Positions 36,328 through 44,029 of a DNA stretch of 64,000 bases are shown piece after piece. Positions within the stretch are counted from its first letter, which is position 1; every line of letters starts with the position of its first letter. The notes below the pieces were generated by a model, which was given only the letters and a program-made list of their open reading frames with translations, did no database searches and had not been told where the DNA came from. The translations under genes and the position numbers were made by a program. The stretch comes from Chryseobacterium sediminis. GTDB taxonomy: Bacteria > Bacteroidota > Bacteroidia > Flavobacteriales > Weeksellaceae. The stretch spans positions 1,543,937 to 1,607,936 of the forward strand of contig NZ_VUNZ01000001.1 of NCBI RefSeq assembly GCF_008386505.1, in the 5' to 3' direction.

Positions 36328-36685
36328 AAAATAATCAATGATCTCTTCCCGTTGATCTGATAATAATAAGATTTAAAATTCACAGATGTAATGGGAATTC
36401 AAGCAAGTAAATAACTTAGGGTTTATAAATAATCTACAAAATAAAAATGCATCAGAATAAATTTCTACCTAATTTATTTTTAACAATATAAAAATTATTT
36501 AATTCTCATAAATTTCAATTTATATTACATTTTCAGCAATAACAAATAAGTGATATTTTCAATATTTTTTGAAATAAAAGGCATTAAAATCGTTTTTAAA
36601 ATTAAAATAAATGAATGAGTTATTACACTACAAAATACTGACAAACAACATATTAAATCATTAACAATAAATTAATATTTAAAAT
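36328..36685. other. Very AT-rich gene-free stretch
   Basis: About 360 bp between the dioxygenase promoter and the leader region contain only A/T-rich runs. No open frame, hairpin or repeat of note was seen. Confidence 0.6.
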
Positions 36686-36729
36686 GTCTACATTTTTAGT
36701 GGACTAATAAAAATTAAATTATATATTTG
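36686..36729 (+). promoter_or_regulatory. Promoter and candidate operator of the met leader
   Basis: The imperfect inverted repeat GTCTAC-7 bp-GTGGAC (36686-36704) lies over the -33 region, and TATATTTG (36722-36729) is a full -7 match. The leader ORF begins 26 bp later. The repeat may bind a repressor (inference). Confidence 0.55.
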
Positions 36730-36755
36730 CAACCGTATTCAGGAAATAAAACAAA

Positions 36756-36854
36756 ATGAAGGCAGAATTCAAAAATAATTCAATAAAGAAACATATCATC
36801 AAAAACATGATGAAGGATATCTGTATGCCTGTACATCAAGAATACTGTGGTTGA
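36756..36854 (+). CDS. Met-containing leader peptide of the methionine transport operon
   Basis: This 32-residue ORF starts 26 bp after the -7 box. Met codons occur at 18, 19 and 24 and Cys codons at 23 and 31 (NMMKDICMPVHQEYCG at the end). The ORF ends 27 bp before a strong terminator that precedes the EamA and metNIQ genes. Its last codons and the following CCTT can pair with the 5' arm of that terminator. This is the layout of a ribosome-controlled attenuation leader. It is not recognised from any described family, and expression is inferred from position only. Confidence 0.6.
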   Translation: MKAEFKNNSIKKHIIKNMMKDICMPVHQEYCG

Positions 36855-36880
36855 CCTTACTTTTATATAGATATATTTTC

Positions 36881-36915
36881 AAAGGCTTTACCACGTGGTA
36901 GAGCCTTTTTTATTG
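36881..36915 (+). terminator. Attenuator terminator ahead of EamA-metNIQ
   Basis: AAAGGCTTTACCAC / GTGGTAGAGCCTTT forms a long stem with one mismatch, followed by TTTTATT. The alternative pairing is GTGGT (36847-36851) with ACCAC (36890-36894) and CCTT (36855-36858) with AAGG (36882-36885). This would break the terminator when the ribosome pauses at the Met codons. Confidence 0.8.
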
Positions 36916-36940
36916 AACACAAAAACATAAAAAAATAAAA

Positions 36941-37939
36941 ATGAGCAATTCTAAAAACAAATGGTTAATTCCATTAGCTTTTACAAACATCTATGTGATA
37001 TGGGGAATTACGTTTTTAGCTATTTCATTTGGCTTAAAGGGTTTTCCGCCATTCATTCTTTCAGGGTTAAGATTTCTAGTTGCTGGAATCCTGATGATAG
37101 GATATCTTCTTTCTAAAGGAGAAAAAGCAAATTCTCTGATCAACTGGAAGAAAAATGCTATTACCGGTATTCTTATTCTTACCGGAGGAACAGGACTTGT
37201 AGCCTGGGGAGAACAATATGTGACAGCTTCAGAAGCGGCAATTTCTATTGCAACCGGCCCGTTCTGGTTTATTGCAATCGACAGAAAAAACTGGAAATAT
37301 TACTTTTCAGATAAATTCATTCCGATAGGACTGGCCATTGGATTTGCTGGGTTAATTATGTTTTTAAAAGGCAGTGTACATTCAAATGCAGCCCATGCAG
37401 TTGCTGACGGAAACCTTCGTATTACTGCGTTTGTGGTATTAGGATTAAGTTCCATAGCATGGGTACTGGGATCTTTATATTCAAAGAAAAATCCGGCTTC
37501 ACAATCTACCTTTATGAATATTGCTCAACAGCTTATAGTAGCGGGACTAGCATCTTTTTTAATTGCTTTTTTAAGAAAAGAATGGACTGATTTTTCAGTT
37601 TCTGCTGTTCCGTTATCGGCATGGTTTGGAGTCCTATTTTTGATCTTCTTTGGATCGATAGTCGCTTATTTGTCGTACATTTGGCTTCTGTCCGTAAAAC
37701 CAGCTGCTTTGGTAAGCACCCATACCTACATCAATCCTATTGTAACAGTGATTGCAGGCTGGATTGTTGCCAATCAAAGCATCAATGGAGGTCAGCTATA
37801 TGGTTTATTCATCATATTGCTGGGAGTACTTCTAACGAATGTCACCAAGTATTTCAGACTTTCAAAACGGTCAAAGGTAAAAATCAGAAGAGTAAGAAGA
37901 TTTTTTAACAGAGCAGGCAGACCATATCAGCCTATTTAA
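36941..37939 (+). CDS. EamA/DMT-family transporter
   Basis: This 332-residue protein has ten predicted helices in two EamA repeats (NIYVIWGITFLAISFGLKGFPPFILSGLRFLVAGILMIGYLL at the start of the first; VVLGLSSIAWVLGSLY at the start of the second). GGTGLVAWGEQYVTASEAA and PAALVSTHTYINPIVTVIAGW are typical family segments. DMT proteins of this type export or import amino acids and metabolites at the inner membrane. It is the first gene after the leader and is followed within 18 bp by metN, which suggests a sulfur-amino-acid substrate (inference). Confidence 0.9.
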   Translation: MSNSKNKWLIPLAFTNIYVIWGITFLAISFGLKGFPPFILSGLRFLVAGILMIGYLLSKGEKANSLINWKKNAITGILILTGGTGLVAWGEQYVTASEAAISIATGPFWFIAIDRKNWKYYFSDKFIPIGLAIGFAGLIMFLKGSVHSNAAHAVADGNLRITAFVVLGLSSIAWVLGSLYSKKNPASQSTFMNIAQQLIVAGLASFLIAFLRKEWTDFSVSAVPLSAWFGVLFLIFFGSIVAYLSYIWLLSVKPAALVSTHTYINPIVTVIAGWIVANQSINGGQLYGLFIILLGVLLTNVTKYFRLSKRSKVKIRRVRRFFNRAGRPYQPI

Positions 37940-37957
37940 ACAGTATACAAAATCAGA

Positions 37958-38986
37958 ATGATAGAAATCAGAAACATATCGAAAACATTTCACCAGAAAA
38001 AGCAGTCCTTTAAGGCCCTGGATAAGGTGAGTTTAAATATAGAGAAGGGAGATATTGTAGGAATTATCGGTTTTTCGGGGGCAGGAAAAAGTACCCTGAT
38101 CCGTACAGTAAATTTACTGGAAAGACCAGATGAAGGGCAGATTATTATTAATGGAAAAGATTTTACCCAGCTCAATTCTAAGCAACTGGCTGAGGAACGT
38201 AAAAAAATCGGAATGATCTTCCAGCATTTCAATCTTCTTTCTTCAAGAACTGTTTTTGATAATGTAGCTCTTCCTTTGGAACTGGATCACAGCAGTAAGG
38301 ATGAAATCAACAGAAAAGTTAACGAACTACTGAAGATCGTAGGCCTTGAGGATAAAGCCAATGATTACCCCAGAAGCCTTTCGGGTGGGCAAAAACAAAG
38401 GGTAGCTATTGCAAGGGCCCTCGCTAATGATCCTCACCTTCTGCTTTGTGATGAAGCAACCAGCGCACTGGATCCGGCTACCACGCAATCTATCTTACAG
38501 CTTTTAAGAGATATCAATCAGAGACTGGGAATTACCATCCTTTTAATTACCCACGAAATGGAAGTTATCAAAGCGGTCTGCAACCACGTTGCAGTGATCG
38601 ACAAAGGAAAATTATTAACAAAAGGAACTTTAAGCGAGATTATTTCGGATAAAGAAAACCCGATAATCAGGCAATTTATAAATTCAGACATCATGACCCT
38701 GCCACAGGAACTCAGCAGCAGACTGCAGAAAGAACCAAAAGACGGTTTATTTCCGCTGGTCGAAATAGAACTTAACGAAAACATCAGTGTTGAACAAATT
38801 CTTTCAACGCTGTACAATCAATATAAAATCCCTTATAAACTTTTAAAAGCAGATGTAGAGTATTTTGGAAATTCCAACTTCGGTAAGCTTCTGCTGCAGC
38901 TTCAGGGTGAGGCGGAAGAAAACCAACAGGCGATCTATTATTTCAACCAAAATAAAATTCAAAATACAGTAAAAGGATATGCTTAG
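37958..38986 (+). CDS. metN: Methionine ABC transporter ATP-binding protein
   Basis: This 342-residue protein has Walker A GFSGAGKST (38-46), Q-loop in IFQHFNLL (about 88), signature LSGGQKQR (141-148), Walker B LLLCDE (161-166) and the switch His in LLITHEMEV. The C-terminal roughly 80 residues (LFPLVEIELNEN...) form the NIL/ACT-like regulatory domain that binds methionine and mediates transinhibition in MetN. It is cytosolic, on the inner membrane face, and pairs with MetI. The gene overlaps metI by eight bp. Confidence 0.95.
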   Translation: MIEIRNISKTFHQKKQSFKALDKVSLNIEKGDIVGIIGFSGAGKSTLIRTVNLLERPDEGQIIINGKDFTQLNSKQLAEERKKIGMIFQHFNLLSSRTVFDNVALPLELDHSSKDEINRKVNELLKIVGLEDKANDYPRSLSGGQKQRVAIARALANDPHLLLCDEATSALDPATTQSILQLLRDINQRLGITILLITHEMEVIKAVCNHVAVIDKGKLLTKGTLSEIISDKENPIIRQFINSDIMTLPQELSSRLQKEPKDGLFPLVEIELNENISVEQILSTLYNQYKIPYKLLKADVEYFGNSNFGKLLLQLQGEAEENQQAIYYFNQNKIQNTVKGYA

Positions 38987-39635
38987 TGATACGGTAATTG
39001 CCCTTTTGGCAAAAGGAACCTGGGAAACGGTTTACATGACATTTTTATCCGGATTTTTTGGTTTTGTGCTTGGACTTCCGGTAGGAATCATGTTATTTTT
39101 AACCAGAAAAGGACAGCTGTTGGAAAATGCAGTCTATCATAGAGGATTATCTATTCTGGTTAATATTTTCCGTGCTATTCCTTTTATTATTCTGATTGTA
39201 TGGATGATTCCTTTTACCAGAATTCTGGCGGGAACATCTATTGGAGTAAATGCAGCTTTGGTTCCGCTAAGTGTGGGTGCAGCTCCGTTTATTGCGAGAC
39301 TTGTTGAGAACAGCCTTATTGAGGTTCCTCATGGTCTTATAGAAACGGCAAGAGCTTTGGGAGCTTCTCCTTTACAGATTATCAGAAAAGTATTGCTTCC
39401 TGAAGCACTTCCTTCTTTAATTAACAATGCCACTATCACTTTAATCACACTTGTAGGATACTCTGCAATGGGTGGTGCTGTAGGTGCAGGCGGACTTGGA
39501 CAGGTTGGTTACCAGTACGGGTATATCGGCTATGATATTGTCATTATGAATACAGTGTTGATTCTGCTTGTTCTGCTGGTCTTCATCATACAATTTGCGG
39601 GAGACCGATTGTCAAAAAGGTTTGATCACAGGTAG
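38979..39635 (+). CDS. metI: Methionine ABC transporter permease
   Basis: This 218-residue inner-membrane protein has about five helices (18-38, 55-80, 85-105, 145-165, 185-207) and the coupling-helix EAA motif LIETARALGASPLQIIRKVLLPEALPSL near 120-147. Length and motif match MetI. It starts within the end of metN, so translation is coupled. Confidence 0.95.
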   Translation: MLSDTVIALLAKGTWETVYMTFLSGFFGFVLGLPVGIMLFLTRKGQLLENAVYHRGLSILVNIFRAIPFIILIVWMIPFTRILAGTSIGVNAALVPLSVGAAPFIARLVENSLIEVPHGLIETARALGASPLQIIRKVLLPEALPSLINNATITLITLVGYSAMGGAVGAGGLGQVGYQYGYIGYDIVIMNTVLILLVLLVFIIQFAGDRLSKRFDHR

Positions 39636-39636
39636 T

Positions 39637-39717
39637 TGGGTGAGAGTGTCGGAGGGTTTGAGGGTTTGAGATTCGGGTTACGAGATGCGTAATGCGAGAT
39701 ATGTGATGCGAGATCAG
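39637..39717. repeat. GAGGGTTTGAG / GATTCGGG-type repeat in the metI-metQ gap
   Basis: TCGGAGGGTTTGAGGGTTTGAG is followed by GAGATGCGTAATGCGAGAT-like words. It belongs to the same low-complexity family as the other gaps and interrupts the met operon without a terminator. Confidence 0.6.
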
Positions 39718-39738
39718 TATATATAAAATTTAATTAGA

Positions 39739-40548
39739 ATGAAAAAAATAAAGATTTTTGGTTTATTAACTGCAGGAATATTACTGTTCAGCGCCTGTTC
39801 GGGAAGAAAAGATGACCCTAACTTTATCCGCGTGGGAATCACCTATGGTCCGGAGCAGGAAATTGCTGAGGTGGCCAAAAAAGTAGCTAAGGATAAATAT
39901 AATCTGGAAGTGGAACTTATTCCGTTTAATGATTATGTAGTTCCCAATGAAGCCCTGACAAACGGAGATATTGATGCCAATGCTTTTCAGCATCTTCCTT
40001 ATTTGACAGAACAATCCAAACAGAGAGGATACAACCTCGTCCCTGTAGGAAATACATTTGTGTACCCTATTATCGCCTATTCAAAAAAGATTAAAAATAT
40101 CAGTCAGCTGCAGGAAGGCAACACTGTTGTTATTCCCAATGACCCAACCAACGGAGGGCGTTCTTTACTTCTTCTGCAGAAAAGCGGTCTTTTAAAATTA
40201 AAAGAAGGTGTAGGACTTTTACCAAAAGTAACAGATATTACAGAAAATCCGAAGCAACTAAAAATCATGGAGATTGAAGGAGCGCAGATTCCAAGGGTTT
40301 TAGATGACAGAGACGTTGTTGTAGGGATTATCAATAACAATTTTGCAGCTCAGGCTGGATTAGATTCGGAAAAACAGGGTGTCCTTGTAGAAGATAAAGA
40401 CTCTCCGTATGTAAATCTGGTGGTTGCCAGACAGGATAATAAAAACAGTCAGAAAGTAAAAAACTTTGTAAAAGCCTATCAGTCTCCGGAAGTGGAAAAG
40501 AAAGCCAAAGAAATCTTCAAAGGCGGGGCTGTGAAAGGATGGGATTAA
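39739..40548 (+). CDS. metQ: Methionine-binding lipoprotein
   Basis: This 269-residue protein has a lipoprotein signal peptide with lipobox LFSAC (Cys20) and an NLPA-family periplasmic domain (IRVGITYGPEQEIAEVAKKVAKDK, ELIPFNDYVVPNEALTNGDIDANAFQHLPYL, TFVYPIIAYSKKIKN, IPNDPTNGGRSLLLLQKSGLLKL). It delivers methionine to MetNI. It is separated from metI by a repeat-filled 103-bp gap. A weak hairpin and T-run follow at about 40.7 kb. Confidence 0.95.
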   Translation: MKKIKIFGLLTAGILLFSACSGRKDDPNFIRVGITYGPEQEIAEVAKKVAKDKYNLEVELIPFNDYVVPNEALTNGDIDANAFQHLPYLTEQSKQRGYNLVPVGNTFVYPIIAYSKKIKNISQLQEGNTVVIPNDPTNGGRSLLLLQKSGLLKLKEGVGLLPKVTDITENPKQLKIMEIEGAQIPRVLDDRDVVVGIINNNFAAQAGLDSEKQGVLVEDKDSPYVNLVVARQDNKNSQKVKNFVKAYQSPEVEKKAKEIFKGGAVKGWD

Positions 40549-40551
40549 TGA

Positions 40552-40635
40552 GTTTGAGGGTTGGAGAGTATTAGAGTTGTGAGAATGGATTCGGGATACG
40601 AGTTTGAAAGTATGAGGGTTTGAGAGTATGAGGGA
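40552..40635. repeat. TTTGAGGGTTTGAGAGTATGAG-type repeat after metQ
   Basis: Repeated GAGTTTGAGGG, GGATTCGGGATACGAG and TATGAGGGTTTGAGAG words, another member of the same low-complexity family. Confidence 0.6.
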
Positions 40636-40699
40636 TAATGTCTTTGTAATCTGCTCTTTTCATTTTTTCCACCATTATCAATAAAAAATATTCAACAAT

Positions 40700-40735
40700 G
40701 GGCTGTCTGCGAATATGTGGGCAGTTTTTTTATTC
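40700..40735 (+). terminator. Probable terminator of the met operon
   Basis: CTGTC ... GGGCAG (five pairs, one G-T) is followed by seven T bases. The stem is short, so the call is tentative. Confidence 0.5.
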
Positions 40736-40755
40736 TTTAAAATTTATTTTCTCAA

Positions 40756-40788
40756 TTTGAGATAATAAAGAAATTTTCTTTATTTTTG
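40756..40788 (+). promoter_or_regulatory. Promoter of the GH3 gene
   Basis: TTTG (40756-40759), 21 bp, then TATTTTTG (40781-40788) is a textbook Bacteroidota -33/-7 pair, 24 bp before the ATG. Confidence 0.7.
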
Positions 40789-40812
40789 TTTTTAATCAAA
40801 TAGAAAGGCATC

Positions 40813-43077
40813 ATGTTAAAGAAAACCGTCATTATAAGTTTATTCACCTTTATTTCTGCTTCTTATATGGCTCAGACTAATAATACCCTTCCCGTTTATT
40901 TAGATGAATCCAAACCTGTAGAACAGCGTATTCAGGATGCATTATCAAGAATGACACTGGAAGAGAAAGTGGCAATGCTTCATGCACAGTCGAAATTCAG
41001 TTCACCAGGTGTTCCAAGATTGGGAATTCCGGAATTTTGGACCACTGACGGTCCCCACGGGGTACGTCCGGAAGTAATGTGGGACGAATGGGATCAGGCC
41101 GGATGGACCAACGACTCTATTATCGCCTACCCTGCTCTGACTGCTTTATCCGCTACCTGGAATAAAAAAATGTCATGGAACTATGGTAAAGCTTTGGGTG
41201 AAGAAGCCCGCTACAGAAAAAAAGATATTCTTCTGGGACCTGGAGTTAATATTTACAGAACTCCGTTGAATGGAAGAAATTTTGAATATATGGGTGAAGA
41301 TCCTTATCTGACTTCAAAAATGGTAGTTCCCTATATCAAAGGGGTACAATCTAATGGGGTGGCAACTTCTGTGAAACATTTTGCCCTGAACAACCAGGAA
41401 ATGTTCCGTCATACAAGCAATGTGAATGTGGATGACAGAACTCTTTATGAAATTTATCTTCCACCTTTCAAAGCGGCGGTAACAGAGGGTGATTCGTGGA
41501 CAATCATGGGTGCTTACGATATGTATAAAGGCCAGTATGCCAGCCAGAATCAATATCTGTTAAACGATATTTTAAAAAAAGAATGGAATTATAAAGGCGT
41601 TGTAGTCTCTGACTGGGGTGCTGTAAACAATACGGAACAAGCCATTCACAATGGTCTTGATCTGGAATTCGGATCTTGGACCAACGGACTTTCTGCCGGA
41701 ACTAAAAATGCCTATGACAATTACTATCTTGCTAAACCTTATCTAGATCTGATTAAAGCAGGAAAAGTAGGTACTACAGAACTTGATGATAAAGTAACAA
41801 GATTGCTTCGTCTTGCCTATAAAACAACAATGAACCGCAACAAACCTTTCGGAAATATTGCTTCTGAAGAACATAAAGCTGTTGCAAAAGAAATTGGTGA
41901 AGAAGGAATTGTTTTATTAAAAAACCAGGGAAATGTTCTTCCAATTGATATCAGTAAGGCTAAAAAAATAGCCGTTATCGGAGAAAATGCCATTAAAATA
42001 ATGACTGTAGGAGGAGGTTCTTCATCTTTGAAAGTGAAATACGAAACTCTTCCTCTTGACGGAATTAAATCCAGATTTGGAAAGCAGGCAGATGTACAGT
42101 ATGCAAGAGGTTATGTAGGAGATATCGGAGGTGAATATAACGGTGTAAAATCCGGACAGGATTTAAAAGATACCCGTTCTGAAACCGAATTACTGAATGA
42201 AGCAGTAGAATTGGCAAAAAAATCAGATTACGTCATTTTCGTTGGAGGGTTGAATAAATCAGACTTTCAGGACAGTGAAGGAAACGACAGAAAGAGTTAT
42301 GGATTACCTTATAATCAGGATCATGTGATCTCCGCTCTTGCAAAAGCAAATAAAAATCTTGCCGTTGTTCTGGTTTCCGGAAATGCTGTAGCTATGCCGT
42401 GGATCAAAGAAGTTCCGACCGTTTTACAGTCGTGGTATCTGGGTTCTGAAGCCGGAAATTCTATTGCCTCTATTCTGGCAGGTGACGCGAATCCATCAGG
42501 AAAACTTCCGTTTACATTCCCGGTAAAGCTTGAAGACAATTCAGCGCATCAGCTTGGAGAATATCCTGGACAGAAAGATGAATTTGCCGCAGGAAAAGGT
42601 AAAGATCAGAAAAACCCTATCAATATTACTTACAACGAAGGTGTTTTTGTAGGATACCGCTGGCATGACACTAAAAATATAAAACCTTTATTCAGTTTTG
42701 GACATGGACTGAGCTATACGACTTTTGAATTCGGAAAGGCAAAAGCAGACCAGACAACCCTTTCACAGGATGGTAAAATTACGTTTACAGTAACGGTTAA
42801 AAATACAGGTAAAAAGGCAGGTGCTGAAGTTGCCCAGCTTTACATCAGCGATTTAAAATCATCTGTTCCACGTCCTGCAAAAGAGCTGAAAGGTTTTGAA
42901 AAAGTATATCTGAATCCGGGTGAACAAAAAGAAGTTACTTTCACCATTGATAAAACGGCTTTAAGTTATTTTGATGCTCAAAAGCACGACTGGGTAGCTG
43001 AACCTGGAGATTTTGAAGCATTGATCGGGAATTCTTCCGATGCCATTAAAACGAAAGTGAAATTTACACTTAAATAA
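40813..43077 (+). CDS. bglX: Glycoside hydrolase family 3 beta-glucosidase
   Basis: This 754-residue periplasmic enzyme has a signal peptide (MLKKTVIISLFTFISASYMAQ). The N-terminal TIM barrel contains IPEFWTTDGPHGVRPE, SVKHFALNNQE and the nucleophile Asp267 in GVVVSDWGAV. The alpha/beta sandwich contains KKIAVIGENA and YVIFVGGLN. A C-terminal fibronectin-III-like domain (ITFTVTVKNTGKKAGAEVAQLYISD) completes the BglX layout. It removes glucose from beta-linked oligosaccharides. The gene is alone under its own promoter. A hairpin lies downstream and has been triplicated with its flanks. Confidence 0.93.
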   Translation: MLKKTVIISLFTFISASYMAQTNNTLPVYLDESKPVEQRIQDALSRMTLEEKVAMLHAQSKFSSPGVPRLGIPEFWTTDGPHGVRPEVMWDEWDQAGWTNDSIIAYPALTALSATWNKKMSWNYGKALGEEARYRKKDILLGPGVNIYRTPLNGRNFEYMGEDPYLTSKMVVPYIKGVQSNGVATSVKHFALNNQEMFRHTSNVNVDDRTLYEIYLPPFKAAVTEGDSWTIMGAYDMYKGQYASQNQYLLNDILKKEWNYKGVVVSDWGAVNNTEQAIHNGLDLEFGSWTNGLSAGTKNAYDNYYLAKPYLDLIKAGKVGTTELDDKVTRLLRLAYKTTMNRNKPFGNIASEEHKAVAKEIGEEGIVLLKNQGNVLPIDISKAKKIAVIGENAIKIMTVGGGSSSLKVKYETLPLDGIKSRFGKQADVQYARGYVGDIGGEYNGVKSGQDLKDTRSETELLNEAVELAKKSDYVIFVGGLNKSDFQDSEGNDRKSYGLPYNQDHVISALAKANKNLAVVLVSGNAVAMPWIKEVPTVLQSWYLGSEAGNSIASILAGDANPSGKLPFTFPVKLEDNSAHQLGEYPGQKDEFAAGKGKDQKNPINITYNEGVFVGYRWHDTKNIKPLFSFGHGLSYTTFEFGKAKADQTTLSQDGKITFTVTVKNTGKKAGAEVAQLYISDLKSSVPRPAKELKGFEKVYLNPGEQKEVTFTIDKTALSYFDAQKHDWVAEPGDFEALIGNSSDAIKTKVKFTLK

Positions 43078-43120
43078 AAACTGAGAGTTAAGAGTATAAA
43101 CTCTATTTAATAATTATTTG

Positions 43121-43912
43121 ATAGAATGCAAACAGATTCCAGATTGGGATCTGTTTTTTTATTCTCCAACTGATCACATAGTTTTTGCTCTGCTTAAATT
43201 ACGAAATCTATAAGATGATATTATTTAAACGCAAAAGAACGCAATTCTTTTAGAAATAATTTTATGGAAAAGATTTCGCAAAGCCGTTACACTCAGCTGA
43301 GAAAAATACCTTTTTGCTAAACGAAGTGCCGCTGCGATCGAAAAAAGTATACAATATAATACACCTTTGCGAATATTACATTTAGATAGAATGCAAGCAG
43401 ATTCCAGATTGGGATCTGTTTTTTATGCTCCAACAGATCACATAGTTTTTGCTCTGCTTAAATTACGAAATCTATAAGATGCTATTATTTAAACACAAAA
43501 AAGCGCAATTCTTTTAGAAATAATTTTATGGAAAAGAGTTCGCAAAGCCGTTACATTTAGCTGAGACAAATGCCTTTTGCTAAACGAAGTGCCGCTGCGA
43601 TCGAAAAAAGTATACAATATAATACACCTTTGCAAACATTACATTTAGATAGAATGCAAACAGATTCCAGATTGGGATCTGTTTTTTATGCTCCAACAGA
43701 TCACATAGTTTTTGCTCTGCTTAAATTACGAAATCTATAAGATGCTATTATTTAAACGCAAAAAAGCGCAATTCTTTTAGAAATAATTTTATGGAAAAGA
43801 GTTCGCAAAGCCGTTACATTTAGCTGAGACAAATGCCTTTTGCTAAACGAAGTGCCACTGCGATCGAAAAAAGTATACAATATAATACACCTTTGCGAAC
43901 ATTGCGTTTATA
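43121..43912. repeat. Three-copy tandem array, period about 264 bp
   Basis: Units begin with ATAGAATGCA at 43121, 43386 and 43649. Each starts with the hairpin AACAGATTCC-agatt-GGGATCTGTT plus T-run, followed by a segment with TATTATTTAAACGCAAAA, CGCAAAGCCGTTACA, AACGAAGTGCCGCTGCGATCG and AGTATACAATATAATACACC. Units 2 and 3 are nearly identical. This fills the gene-free stretch 43078-44029. Short open frames inside it are not credible genes. Confidence 0.93.
43130..43162 (+). terminator. Terminator of the GH3 gene (first of three copies)
   Basis: AACAGATTCC-agatt-GGGATCTGTT is followed by TTTTTT. The same hairpin recurs in each array unit, near 43396 and 43660. Confidence 0.8.
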
Positions 43913-43974
43913 CAGCAACTAGTCTCCTACACTTTATGTACGCTTCTGAGAAACCAGGTGTTTATATAGTTAAT

Positions 43975-44011
43975 AAAAAAGCAGATTCCCAATTGAAACC
44001 TGCTTTTATAC
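43975..44011 (-). terminator. Terminator of the outer-membrane protein gene
   Basis: AAAGCAG ... CTGCTTT with A-run and T-run flanks. On the minus strand it lies just after the stop of the 44.03-kb gene and ends in TTTTTT. Confidence 0.65.
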
Positions 44012-44029
44012 GATCTAACAAATCTTAAA

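Noticed and set aside
43840..44028. 62-codon plus-strand frame in the 264-bp array
   Set aside because: It spans the repeat end and the terminator of the next gene, has no family resemblance, and the equivalent frames in other units are broken.
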